Counted from the stretch's first letter, positions 1 through 8,034 are shown. The stretch: 39,206 nt of DNA from CAYOSF01 sp964406605 (GCA_964406605.1 CAYOSF010000020.1:1-39206), one strand, 5' to 3'. Numbers and translations: made by a program. The notes: a model not told the origin generated them from the letters alone.

Positions 1-110
1 CTAGCCACTTGGTGCGCCAGATGCTTCGCTGCGCTCAGCATGACGAGTCTGCCTCGTCGGACGGACCAGACATCCCTGATTGGTACTCGATCAAGCAGGA
101 GGGGCGCTAA
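1..110 (+). other. Possible tail of an upstream reading frame overlapping a repeat-like tract
   Basis: A frame is open from the window edge and ends at TAA 108-110, two bases before the likely gcvPA start at 112. Its peptide matches nothing I recognise, and bases 20-48 (cttcgctgcgctcagcatga core) look like the short intergenic repeat tract common in high-GC bacterial genomes. It may be the end of a real upstream gene or only intergenic DNA. Nothing else is visible here. Confidence 0.25.
97..104 (+). promoter_or_regulatory. Strong ribosome binding site that sets the gcvPA start
   Basis: AGGAGGGG at 97-104 lies 7 nt upstream of an in-frame CTG at 112. No ATG, GTG or TTG in this frame lies at a suitable distance downstream of it. 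It therefore argues for a CTG start rather than ATG 40, which has no Shine-Dalgarno sequence in front. Confidence 0.55.
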
Positions 111-111
111 G

Positions 112-1452
112 CTGCCCAAGGCACATCCTTACGTTCCCCTAACGGACGACGACCGGCGAGAGATGCTGGCGGCCATCGGCGTCGATTTGACGGACGATCT
201 CTTCTCCGAGATCCCCGCGGAGCATCGCGATCCCGAGATCCATCTGCCCACGGCCCTCTCGGAGGCGGACCTGATGCGCGAGCTGACGGAGCTTGCGGGC
301 CGCAACCGATCGGCCGAGGAGCTGCCCTGCTTCCTGGGGGCCGGGGCATACCGGCACTTCGTCCCGAGCGTGGTCGATCACATCGTCCGCCGCGGAGAGT
401 ACCTGACCGCCTATACGCCCTACCAACCGGAGATCAGCCAGGGCACGCTCCAGACCATCTTCGAGTTCCAGTCGATGGTGTGCGAGCTGACGGGCATGGA
501 CATCGCCAACGCCGGCATGTACGACGGCGCCAGCGCGCTGGCGGAGGCCTGTCTCATGGCCTGCTCGGTCTCGGGGCGCGAGCGGATCGTCCTGCTGGAC
601 ACGATCCACCCTCACGCCATCGATACGGTCCGCACCTACGCCGGGGCCCGCGACCTGGTGGTAGAGACCGTGTCGCCGGATGCGGCTTCCGTCGATGATC
701 AAGCCGCCTGCCTGGCCGTCCAGCAGCCCGACTTCTTCGGTTATCTCGAGGACCTCTCCTCGCTTGGCCGGGCGGCCCACGATGCCGGCGCGCTCTTCGT
801 CGTATCGGCCGACCCGGTGAGCTTGGGGCTGTTCCGGCCGCCGGCGGAGTTCGGGGCGGACATCGTGGTGGGGGACGGGCAACCGCTCGGGGCGACGCTC
901 AGCTACGGCGGGCCGTACGTGGGCCTGTTCGCCTGCCGGCAGCAGTTCGTGCGGCATCTGCCGGGCCGCGTCGTCGGCCGAACGAAAGACCTGGACGGAC
1001 GTACCGGCTACGTCCTGACGCTGCAGACACGCGAGCAGCACATCCGGCGTGAGCGGGCCACCTCCAACATCTGCACAAGCGAGCAGCTCGTCGGCCTGGC
1101 CTGCACGGTGGCGCTGTGCACGCTGGGGAAGCAGGGTCTGCGGCGCATGGCCGAGCTGTGCTACCACAAGGCCCACTACGCCGCGGAACGCATCGCGGCG
1201 CTGCCCGGGTACGGGCTTCCCCTCGGCGGCGTCCCCTCCGCGGACTCAGAGCGTTGCTTCTTCCAGGAATTCGTCGCGCGCTGCCCGGTCGCGCCGGGCG
1301 AGGTGAACCGGCGCCTGCTCGAGCGAGGGATTATCGGCGGCTACGACGTGTCCGACCGGATCGAGAACGGGCTGCTGCTCTGCTTCTCGGAGCTGCACAG
1401 GCGGGAGGAGATCGACGGCCTGGTGCAGGCGTTGAGCGAGATCGATGGCTGA
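112..1452 (+). CDS. gcvPA: Glycine dehydrogenase (decarboxylating) subunit 1, GcvPA
   Basis: This is the N-terminal half of the two-subunit P-protein of the glycine cleavage system. With GcvPB it decarboxylates glycine and passes the aminomethyl group to the H-protein lipoyl arm. The N-terminus reads YVPLTDDDRREML, typical of the family, followed by the aminotransferase-like fold (YTPYQPEISQGTLQ and YDGASA motifs). It carries no PLP lysine, as expected for subunit 1. Starting at CTG 112 gives 446 aa, close to the usual family length of about 450; the first ATG at 40 would add 24 residues that do not resemble the family. The stop overlaps the gcvPB start by 8 bp, so the subunits are probably translationally coupled. 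gcvT and gcvH are not in the window. Confidence 0.95.
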   Translation: MPKAHPYVPLTDDDRREMLAAIGVDLTDDLFSEIPAEHRDPEIHLPTALSEADLMRELTELAGRNRSAEELPCFLGAGAYRHFVPSVVDHIVRRGEYLTAYTPYQPEISQGTLQTIFEFQSMVCELTGMDIANAGMYDGASALAEACLMACSVSGRERIVLLDTIHPHAIDTVRTYAGARDLVVETVSPDAASVDDQAACLAVQQPDFFGYLEDLSSLGRAAHDAGALFVVSADPVSLGLFRPPAEFGADIVVGDGQPLGATLSYGGPYVGLFACRQQFVRHLPGRVVGRTKDLDGRTGYVLTLQTREQHIRRERATSNICTSEQLVGLACTVALCTLGKQGLRRMAELCYHKAHYAAERIAALPGYGLPLGGVPSADSERCFFQEFVARCPVAPGEVNRRLLERGIIGGYDVSDRIENGLLLCFSELHRREEIDGLVQALSEIDG

Positions 1453-2923
1453 AGCACCGGACGAGGACATCGGCGCGACGCTGAGCTTCGACCTGAGCAG
1501 GCCGGGGCGGGTCGGATGCGCGTTGCCGGGGCTCGACGTGCCGGAGGCGCCGCTCCCGTCCGACGACTTGCTCCGAGACGGCCTGATGCTGCCGGAGATG
1601 TCGCAGCTCGACGTGGTGCGGTACTTCACCCGCCTCTCCCAACGCAACTACGGCATCGATACGGGCTTCTACCCGCTCGGTAGCTGCACGATGAAGTACA
1701 ACCCGAAAGTGAACGAGGCGGCCGCCGCCCTGCCGGGGCTGGCCCAATTGCACCCGATGCAGGCGGCGGAGACGGCGCAGGGGGCGCTCGCGCTCATGCA
1801 TGGCCTGCAGCGGATGCTGGCCGAGATCAGCGGCATGGACGAGGTGTCCCTGGCGCCGGCCGCCGGAGCGCACGGCGAGCTAACCGGCATCCTGATCGCC
1901 TGCGCCTACCACAAAGCGAACGGAGGCGAGGGCCGGCGCACAGTGCTGGTGCCGGACTCGGCCCACGGCACCAACCCGGCAACGGCGGCGATGGCCGGCT
2001 TCCAGGTGCAGAGCGTGGTCTCGGACGGCGACGGCAACCTGGACGTGGCGGCGCTGGAAAAGGCGCTGGCGCAGGACGGCGACGGCGTCGCGGCGCTGAT
2101 GCTCACGCTGCCGAGCACGCTGGGGCTCTTCGAACCGAACATCGTGCGGATCGCGGAGCTGGTGCACTCGCACGGCGCATTGCTCTACGGGGACGGCGCC
2201 AACATGAACGCGATGCTGGGGCGGGTGAAACCGGGCGACCTGGGGTTCGACGTCCTGCACCTGAACCTGCACAAGACGTTCGGTACGCCGCACGGGGGCG
2301 GCGGGCCCGGAGCGGGACCGATCGCGGTGAAAGCGCATCTCGCGCCCTTCTTGCCGACGCCGCACGTCCGGCAGGAGAGGGGCGACGGAGCCTTCGAGTT
2401 GGCAACTCCGGAGCGGAGCATCGGGCGGATGGGGCTCTTCCACGGCAACTTCGGCGTGATGGTGCGCGCCTACGCGTACATCCTGAGCCTGGGCGCGGAG
2501 GGACTACGCTCGATCAGCGAGGCGGCGGTGCTCAACGCCAACTACGTCCTGGCGAGGCTGCGGGACGCCTATCGGCTCCCCTATGACCGGCGCTGCATGC
2601 ACGAGGTGGTGTTCTCCGGCTCTCGCCAGAAGGCACAGGGGGTGAGGACGCTGGACATCGCCAAGCGGCTCATCGACTACGGCTTCCACCCGCCGACGGT
2701 GTACTTCCCGCTGATCGTGGACGAGGCGCTGATGATCGAGCCGACGGAGTCGGAGAGCAAGGAGACGCTGGACGCGTTCTGCGACGCGATGCTGGCGATC
2801 GCGCGGGAGGCGGAGGAGTCACCCGAATTGGCACGGGAGGCGCCGCATCATGCGCCGGTCCGGCGGTTGGACGAGGCGACGGCGGCGAGGAAGCCCGTGC
2901 TGAGGTGGGGGAGAGGCGAGTAG
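1445..2923 (+). CDS. gcvPB: Glycine dehydrogenase (decarboxylating) subunit 2, GcvPB
   Basis: This is the C-terminal, PLP-binding half of the glycine decarboxylase P-protein (492 aa). The motif LNLHKTFGTPHGGGGPG carries the PLP lysine at about K277 and the glycine-rich stretch typical of the family. Other family signatures are GFYPLGSCTMKYNP near the N-terminus, DSAHGTNPATAAM in the middle and PTESESKETLD near the C-terminus. It forms the heterodimer with GcvPA immediately upstream and overlaps it by 8 bp. A 7-bp inverted repeat follows the stop. Confidence 0.96.
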   Translation: MAEAPDEDIGATLSFDLSRPGRVGCALPGLDVPEAPLPSDDLLRDGLMLPEMSQLDVVRYFTRLSQRNYGIDTGFYPLGSCTMKYNPKVNEAAAALPGLAQLHPMQAAETAQGALALMHGLQRMLAEISGMDEVSLAPAAGAHGELTGILIACAYHKANGGEGRRTVLVPDSAHGTNPATAAMAGFQVQSVVSDGDGNLDVAALEKALAQDGDGVAALMLTLPSTLGLFEPNIVRIAELVHSHGALLYGDGANMNAMLGRVKPGDLGFDVLHLNLHKTFGTPHGGGGPGAGPIAVKAHLAPFLPTPHVRQERGDGAFELATPERSIGRMGLFHGNFGVMVRAYAYILSLGAEGLRSISEAAVLNANYVLARLRDAYRLPYDRRCMHEVVFSGSRQKAQGVRTLDIAKRLIDYGFHPPTVYFPLIVDEALMIEPTESESKETLDAFCDAMLAIAREAEESPELAREAPHHAPVRRLDEATAARKPVLRWGRGE

Positions 2924-2928
2924 GCGAG

Positions 2929-2950
2929 GCGCCAGAACCAGGGCTGGCGC
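2929..2950 (+). terminator. Hairpin after gcvPB
   Basis: GCGCCAG (2929-2935) and CTGGCGC (2944-2950) form a perfect 7-bp stem with an 8-nt loop just after the gcvPB stop. There is no T-run, so intrinsic termination is uncertain. Confidence 0.3.
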
Positions 2951-2953
2951 GGC

Positions 2954-2982
2954 TCGACGATCCCTGGCCCCTGTGCTAGGAT
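2954..2982 (+). promoter_or_regulatory. Promoter of the LPDTG surface protein
   Basis: TCGACG (2954-2959), a 17-nt spacer and TAGGAT (2977-2982) preceded by TGC form a sigma-70-type extended -10 promoter. The predicted transcript starts about 40 nt before the ATG at 3027. Confidence 0.5.
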
Positions 2983-3026
2983 CCGGGCACGGAAGTTGGG
3001 GGGTGAACACAGGCGGAGGTGTGGTC

Positions 3027-4067
3027 ATGAACAGACGATTGCTGACACTAGTCCTCGCGGCGGCGCTATTGAGCTTGGCGATTCTGGCGCCCGCTCAAGG
3101 CCAAGAGCACACCGGCACTATTGCGGGGCGGATCTACAACGTCAACCAAGAGGACTCCGTCATCATCACTGCGGTCCTAGTGGTCCCGGTGGATGTGCCG
3201 CAGCCCGTCCCAATCGATGATCTCCGCGAGTTGTACTGGCACGACGCCGACGATCGGCAAGGGAACTTCACTGTCTCCGGCTTGGCCGACGGCGAGTACG
3301 TGGTGGGCTTCGTGAACGTGAACCCCGACCTCGCGCCAACGCTTCAGGAGAGGCTCTTGGTGCAGGAGGGAGGAGACACGGTGGCAGCGTATGCCGCGTT
3401 GCGCGTCACCATCGAAGCGGGAGGAACGGTGACGCTGGACGTGCCCCTCGATCTGCCGGAGGCGCCTCCTCCGCCAACGGACGGGGGGAGTCCCGGCATC
3501 TGGCCCGATCCGTACGGTTGGGGGACGGGCACGATCTCCGGTCGCCTGGTGATCATCGGGCCGCCGATAGGGGTCGGCGGCGTGCTTTGGTTCCTCCCAC
3601 CGGACACGCCGCAGCCGTTCGAGCTGCCTGCTTTGGACGACTACCGCCTCGAGCCGGACGACGACGGCGGCTTCTACATCTACGGTCTGCCCGCGGGCGA
3701 GTACCTGCTGCTCATTGCGGAGGCCCGGCCCGACCTTGGTACCAGGGCTTCGCTGGATGGCGTCGAGTTGCCGCTGGAGACAGTGAGTGTGACGGACGGC
3801 CGCGAGCAGCAGGTCTGGCTGGCGATCCGGGTGACCGTCGGCGAGGCCGAGGTGGTGAGCGGAATCGAGGTGGTATTCACGATCCCGACAGTGGTGCTGC
3901 CCAGCATAGGAGACGACCTGACGCTGCCGGACACCGGGAGCGCGAGCGGCAGCGACTCCGGCACGGCGTGGTACTCAGTCGCGGCTGCCGCTTCGGCTCT
4001 GGCAGCGCTGCTCCTGGCGGCGAGCGTCGGGCTACAGGTGTCGAGGCGCAGAAGATCCCGACGGTAG
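3027..4067 (+). CDS. Secreted surface protein with C-terminal LPDTG sorting signal
   Basis: The 346-aa product starts at ATG 3027, preceded by GGAGG with 7-nt spacing. It has a signal peptide (MNRRLLTLVLAAALLSLAIL, cleavage likely after AQGQ). Two similar beta-rich modules follow, each with a GTI(A/S)GR(I/L) strand and a G-F-x-(V/I)-x-GL-(A/P)-(D/A)-GEY strand, resembling the carboxypeptidase-regulatory/prealbumin-like fold. The end carries LPDTG, a Ser/Gly linker, a hydrophobic segment and an RRRRSRR tail, the classic three-part sortase signal. A sortase would cleave between T and G and link the protein to the envelope; no sortase gene is in the window. The molecular role is unknown. Confidence 0.8.
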   Translation: MNRRLLTLVLAAALLSLAILAPAQGQEHTGTIAGRIYNVNQEDSVIITAVLVVPVDVPQPVPIDDLRELYWHDADDRQGNFTVSGLADGEYVVGFVNVNPDLAPTLQERLLVQEGGDTVAAYAALRVTIEAGGTVTLDVPLDLPEAPPPPTDGGSPGIWPDPYGWGTGTISGRLVIIGPPIGVGGVLWFLPPDTPQPFELPALDDYRLEPDDDGGFYIYGLPAGEYLLLIAEARPDLGTRASLDGVELPLETVSVTDGREQQVWLAIRVTVGEAEVVSGIEVVFTIPTVVLPSIGDDLTLPDTGSASGSDSGTAWYSVAAAASALAALLLAASVGLQVSRRRRSRR

Positions 4068-4074
4068 GCGCGCT

Positions 4075-5349
4075 TCAGCCTAGCCTCGGTACAGTGAGGT
4101 GGCCGTGGGGGAGGACGGCGACGGTGGCCTCGCGGCCGTGCTGTTCCTTGTAGCGACGGCGCAGGTCCTCGACGGTGGCGGAGATGTCTTCGCAGTAGCG
4201 GATATGGGCGGACTCGGTCGTCTCGCGCGACATGCTTGAGTAGAGCCAGGCATCCGTCTTCGTCTCGACCATCGCCAGGCACTGGACCCCCCACTGGTCG
4301 TAGCGGGCGAAGCCGGGCGAGTGGATACGCTCCAGCAGCGCCTCCGGCGATGACTCGCTGGTGAGCAGCTCGGTGTACTCGGGCTGGCCGAGGCCGTCGC
4401 GGCACTCGGCGGCAAGCAGGACGGAGCCACCCTCACGCACCGCCTGGGCGGCGACCGACAGGCCCTTCACCGACTGGTAGAGATTCAGGTCGGCCGGGTA
4501 GCCCATGTTCGTGGTCACCACGATGTCGAACGGGTGCGGAATGGTGCGCACGTACTGGCGCTCCGCCTGCTCGATGCCCGCCCGCTGGGCGGCCAGCATC
4601 TCGCCGGCGAAGACGCCCGTTATCTCGCGGCCGTCGTTGAGCGTCACGAAGACGCTGAAGGCGGGGCGGGTGAGGAGCCCGACGTTGCGCATCTCCTCGT
4701 AGATGGGATTGCCGTCGGTCACGCACCAGGTCGCCTTGGGATGACCGATCATGTCGGCGTCGTGGTTGCTCATCACGATCTCGGCGCCGGCAACGCCGGG
4801 CAGGACCGCCTTGCCGCCGCCGGAGTAGCCGGCGAAGATGTGCGGCTCTACGAAGCCGGTGAGTATGCGCACCTCCGCCTTCAGATAGCGACGGTTGATC
4901 CAGGTCTCGACGCCCCGAGCGGACTTGCCGAGGTACGCCAGCGTGCTCTTGTCCCTGGCAACGTGGTTCACGACCTCGTACGAGCCTGCGATCTCCGGGC
5001 CCAGCACGCGGTCCAGCTCGGCAGGCGTGCTCGGCCGGTGCATGCCCGTCCCGATGACGATGACGACCGACTTCTGAGGCACACCGGCGTCGTGCACCGC
5101 ATCGAGGATGGGGCAGAGGATCAGCTCGTTGGGGACGGGCCGCGTCATGTCGCTGACGACGATGGCCACGCGGTCGCTTGGGCGCACCAGCTCGCGCAGG
5201 GGCGGCGTGCCGAGCGGCTGCCCGATGGCCTCAGTGACCGCCCGTTCGGGATCCGCGAGCCCGGCCACGCGCTCCGGCTCCAGCACGACGGCGTCGTCCG
5301 GCAACTCTACGTCGAGCCCCTGCTCCCCATAGGCGAGATGCACCCGCAT
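4075..5349 (-). CDS. LarA-family protein (nickel-pincer 2-hydroxyacid racemase/epimerase family)
   Basis: The 424-aa protein belongs to the LarA (DUF2088) family, whose founder is the nickel-dependent lactate racemase. Family active-site residues are visible: SDMTRP near residue 67, GMH (H104), VEPH (H170), SGGGK (K180, which would carry the nickel-pincer cofactor) and SNH (H196). These match lactate racemase residues H108, H174, K184 and H200 with a constant offset of 4. LarA relatives act on many 2-hydroxyacids, so lactate cannot be assumed. The cofactor genes larB, larC and larE are not nearby. It converges with the LPDTG gene, with stops 7 bp apart. TAGCAT at 5359-5364 could be its -10. 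Confidence 0.85.
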   Translation of the reverse strand: MRVHLAYGEQGLDVELPDDAVVLEPERVAGLADPERAVTEAIGQPLGTPPLRELVRPSDRVAIVVSDMTRPVPNELILCPILDAVHDAGVPQKSVVIVIGTGMHRPSTPAELDRVLGPEIAGSYEVVNHVARDKSTLAYLGKSARGVETWINRRYLKAEVRILTGFVEPHIFAGYSGGGKAVLPGVAGAEIVMSNHDADMIGHPKATWCVTDGNPIYEEMRNVGLLTRPAFSVFVTLNDGREITGVFAGEMLAAQRAGIEQAERQYVRTIPHPFDIVVTTNMGYPADLNLYQSVKGLSVAAQAVREGGSVLLAAECRDGLGQPEYTELLTSESSPEALLERIHSPGFARYDQWGVQCLAMVETKTDAWLYSSMSRETTESAHIRYCEDISATVEDLRRRYKEQHGREATVAVLPHGHLTVPRLG

Positions 5350-5425
5350 AATGATCCGATGCTACGGCGGGCAAACGATGCAGTCAACCGGGGAGCCGGA
5401 CGGCGTGCGATCCGGGGCTCGGCCG

Positions 5426-5734
5426 CTACCAGCCTGATGTGCTCTCGCCGAACGCGGCGCGGATGCGCTCAGCCTGCTCTGAGGTGAACAGATCGCCCAG
5501 TGTGCGCAGCCGGTCCTCCAGATACGCGGTCGCAGCGGCCGTGTCGGTGACATCATCACTCGCCGCCGCCTCCTCGAGGAGCGCCCGAGCGATATGGTCG
5601 AGCCGCTCGTCGATGAGGGCGCGCAGCTCGCCGGCCTCGGGCTCGGCCGTCCGCGGCGAGCCGAACCGCTCGGTGAAAAGATCGACGCCGATCAGGCGCG
5701 CGATCTGGACCAGACCCTCACGTCCCGGCATCAC
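5426..5734 (-). CDS. Small helical protein of unknown function
   Basis: This 102-aa acidic, probably all-helical protein has no recognised motif and no membrane segment. The start is chosen at GTG 5734 because a -10 hexamer TATCAT (5742-5747 read on minus) lies exactly 7 nt upstream, the same leaderless arrangement seen at several other genes here; ATG 5731 is the next codon. It sits between the LarA-family gene and the zinc-ribbon gene, all on minus. Confidence 0.6.
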   Translation of the reverse strand: MMPGREGLVQIARLIGVDLFTERFGSPRTAEPEAGELRALIDERLDHIARALLEEAAASDDVTDTAAATAYLEDRLRTLGDLFTSEQAERIRAAFGESTSGW

Positions 5735-5741
5735 ATGGCCG

Positions 5742-5747
5742 ATGATA
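5742..5747 (-). promoter_or_regulatory. -10 element placing the start of the 102-aa gene at +1
   Basis: TATCAT on the minus strand ends 7 nt before the GTG at 5734, so the predicted transcription start coincides with the start codon. No convincing -35 is visible. Confidence 0.45.
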
Positions 5748-5824
5748 CACGAGGGGGCACGGGAACGCGATGAGGCCGTCCTTCAGACGAAGGGCGGCCT
5801 CTCTGCTTCTCCCTCGAAGACAGT

Positions 5825-6205
5825 CTACAGTTCGGATTGCGCTTCGGATTCGGCGCCTGGGCCGTTGCCGGCCGTTCCCTTGATCTTGTTGTAGCAGGAA
5901 CTGCAGTAGACCGGGCGGTCGCCCCTGGGCTGGAACGGCACCTCCGTCATCATGCCGCAATCGGCACAGGTGGCCGGGTGCATCTGACGAGGAGTGCGGC
6001 CGCCGAAGCTCGCGAACACACCGTAGCGCACGTAGCCCGCCTCGGGTTCCGCCATGCGGCTCGACTTGCGTGCCGAACGGCAGGGTGGGCAGCGCACAGG
6101 CTCGTTCTGCAGGCCCTTGCTTGCGTAGAACTCCTGCTCGCCACCGGTAAAGAGAAAGCTGTTGCCGCAATCGCGGCAGGTCAGTTGCTTGTCAGCGAAC
6201 GCCAC
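5825..6205 (-). CDS. Double zinc-ribbon protein
   Basis: The 126-aa protein has an N-terminal zinc-ribbon module (LTCRDCGNSF, then EFYASKGLQNEPVRCPPCR), matching the probable zinc-ribbon family zf_Tbcl. A second four-cysteine module (ATCADCGMMTEVPFQPRGDRPVYCSSCY) follows. Each half can bind one zinc through paired CxxC knuckles. The start is GTG 6205, preceded by AGGAAAGG on minus; the longer frame adds 36 residues outside the family. Proteins of this type are common in Chloroflexota and Firmicutes, and their function is not established. The C-terminal tail is acidic and disordered. Confidence 0.8.
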   Translation of the reverse strand: MAFADKQLTCRDCGNSFLFTGGEQEFYASKGLQNEPVRCPPCRSARKSSRMAEPEAGYVRYGVFASFGGRTPRQMHPATCADCGMMTEVPFQPRGDRPVYCSSCYNKIKGTAGNGPGAESEAQSEL

Positions 6206-6359
6206 GTGCCGTTCCTTTCCTGGCGGGAGATAACAGAAACGGCCCTCGTCAGGCCGCTTTCCCGTTCCTGCCGAATCCAATTGCAGTATACGAAACCTCT
6301 GTTTCGAAGGCAAGACGGCGTGCTCGCCGGCGCGCCAACCGGCCCCGAAAGGCGCGCCG

Positions 6360-7151
6360 CTACATGGCCGCCCCCGTGGAGCCGCCGTCGACCTGGATGG
6401 TGGTGCCCGTGATGTGACACGCGGCGTCCGAAGCGAGGAATACGACGAGCGCGGCGACGTCCTCGGGCCGGCCGATACGCCTCATCGGGATGCGCTCCGC
6501 CTCCCTGTTCAACAACTCCTCCAGCGACTGCCCGGCGGCCTCCGCCCTATCGCCATACAACTCCCGCATCCGGTCGGTCATGGTGAGACCGGGACAGACG
6601 TTGTTCACGGTGATGCCGTCAGGGCCCAGCTCTTGTGAGAGCGTCTTCGCCAGTCCGACTACCCCAAGCCTGGCGGCGTTGGACAGGATGAGCCCTGGGA
6701 CCGGCTCTTTCACCGCAATTGATGTTATGTTAACTATCCGCCCTCCCCCGGCCGCCCTCAGATGGGGCAGCGCCTCCCGCACCGTGCGCACCACGCTGAG
6801 AAAGTTCTGGCTCAGCGCCTGCTGCCAGGCGGCCTCGTCATGCACGTCGAAGGGCCCAGGGGGCGGCCCCCCCGCGTTGTTCACCACGATATCCAGCCGA
6901 CCTAGCCCCTCGACCGCGGACTCCACGAAGGACCGGATCTCATCGTGCTGCGACATATCACAGGGGATAGCGAACACGTCCACGCCGGCCGAGGAGCGGA
7001 TCTCCTCAGCGGCCGTCTCCAGTTGGTCCCGGCCGCGCGCGCAGATGGCGACCCGGCATCCCTCGCGGACGAGGCCCATCGCCACGGCGCGACCGATACC
7101 ACGGCTGGCGCCGCCGACCAGCGCGGCCTTTCCACTCAACCCCAGATCCAC
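6360..7151 (-). CDS. Divergent SDR-family oxidoreductase (FabG-like) lacking the YxxxK dyad
   Basis: The 263-aa protein has a Rossmann fold with GGASRGIG (NAD(P)-binding), NNAG and a C-terminal GTTIQVDGGST strand, clearly of the short-chain dehydrogenase family. At the catalytic site the usual YxxxK is replaced by SNAAR: Ser where Tyr is expected and Arg where Lys is expected, judged from the constant spacing to GLAK. A recognised FabG-like subgroup shares this divergence, so it is probably intact and specialised rather than decayed. The start is GTG 7151 with AGGAGG upstream. The substrate is unknown. Confidence 0.85.
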   Translation of the reverse strand: MDLGLSGKAALVGGASRGIGRAVAMGLVREGCRVAICARGRDQLETAAEEIRSSAGVDVFAIPCDMSQHDEIRSFVESAVEGLGRLDIVVNNAGGPPPGPFDVHDEAAWQQALSQNFLSVVRTVREALPHLRAAGGGRIVNITSIAVKEPVPGLILSNAARLGVVGLAKTLSQELGPDGITVNNVCPGLTMTDRMRELYGDRAEAAGQSLEELLNREAERIPMRRIGRPEDVAALVVFLASDAACHITGTTIQVDGGSTGAAM

Positions 7152-7224
7152 CGCGTACCTCCTCCAGTCAAGGTCGGTCCCGAGCCGGGCCCACGGGCTT
7201 CCGACCTAGCTCGCCGTTGCGGTG

Positions 7225-7230
7225 TATAAT
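7225..7230 (+). promoter_or_regulatory. Consensus -10 upstream of the PduO-type gene
   Basis: TATAAT at 7225-7230, preceded by GGTG, is the strongest -10 match near the PduO-type gene. The -35 region is poor (TTCCGA at 7199-7204 with a 20-nt spacer). The leader to ATG 7339 is about 100 nt and contains a 30-codon frame from ATG 7240 to TAG 7330-7332, in the same frame as the gene. I see no cobalamin riboswitch in it. Confidence 0.5.
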
Positions 7231-7338
7231 ACACCCACCATGCTCCCCAGGGACACGGCGGCGCACGCATCATCGGTCGTGACACCGGACGCCCTCCGGC
7301 ACGGAGCGCGGCGCAGGGCAAACGCCCCGTAGGCACAG

Positions 7339-7920
7339 ATGCCGAGCCAACCCCGCAAGTCCAAGCTGTATACGCGCACAGGCGACCGGGGAAAGACAGT
7401 CCTTGCCGGCGGCCGTCGCGTCTCGAAGGATCACCCGCGTGTCATCGCCTGCGGCGAGATCGACGAGCTCAATTCCGCGGTGGGCGTCGCCATCTCGTCG
7501 ATCCGCCAGCGAGCGGTCGCAGCGTCTCTTCGAGCGGTCCAGAACGAACTGTTCGAGATCGGCGCAGAGCTGAGCAGCGAGCCGCACGGCCGCCGGGCTC
7601 GTCGAGGCGCTCAGACGGCCGGCGTGCACGCGTCCAGCAAGCAACGTCTTGAAGGCCTCATCGACGAATACGATTCACGCCTGCCGCCCATCCGGACATT
7701 CGTCCTGCCGTCCGGCTCCGCTGCCGCCTCACAACTGCACCTGGCCCGCGCCGTCTGTCGCCGCGCGGAACGCAGCGTCGTCGCCCTGAGCAAGACGGAG
7801 GCCGTGAATCCCGCAATCCTCACCTACTTGAACCGCCTTTCCGACCTTCTGTTCGTGCTAGCCCGCTACGCCAACAAGGCTGCCCGCAGCCGAGAGCATC
7901 TCTGGCGCAGGAATGGCTAG
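7339..7920 (+). CDS. PduO-type corrinoid (cob(I)alamin) adenosyltransferase
   Basis: The 193-aa enzyme transfers the adenosyl group of ATP to cob(I)alamin, making coenzyme B12 for mutases and ribonucleotide reductase. Signatures are LYTRTGDRGKTVLAGGRRVSKDHPRVIACGEIDELN split across the ATP-binding N-terminus, and FVLPSGSAAASQLHLARAVCRRAER in the helical core with the conserved RRAER Arg pair. The start ATG 7339 matches the family N-terminus, which begins only a few residues before the TRTGD motif. The Shine-Dalgarno is weak (GTAGG). The rhomboid gene follows 114 bp downstream on the same strand. Confidence 0.93.
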   Translation: MPSQPRKSKLYTRTGDRGKTVLAGGRRVSKDHPRVIACGEIDELNSAVGVAISSIRQRAVAASLRAVQNELFEIGAELSSEPHGRRARRGAQTAGVHASSKQRLEGLIDEYDSRLPPIRTFVLPSGSAAASQLHLARAVCRRAERSVVALSKTEAVNPAILTYLNRLSDLLFVLARYANKAARSREHLWRRNG

Positions 7921-8034
7921 CCGGACCACCTCGCGCCGTCCGCGTCCAGGCCCATCGCTCAGACCACCTCGGATGCCCGCGAGGAATCCGACCAGCGCTC
8001 CGGCCGGCGGTGGACGGCGCCACGCGAGGACGAG

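Noticed and set aside
7231..7338. Cobalamin riboswitch upstream of the PduO-type gene
   Set aside because: The B12-box and conserved GCCACTG-type core are absent and the leader is too short.
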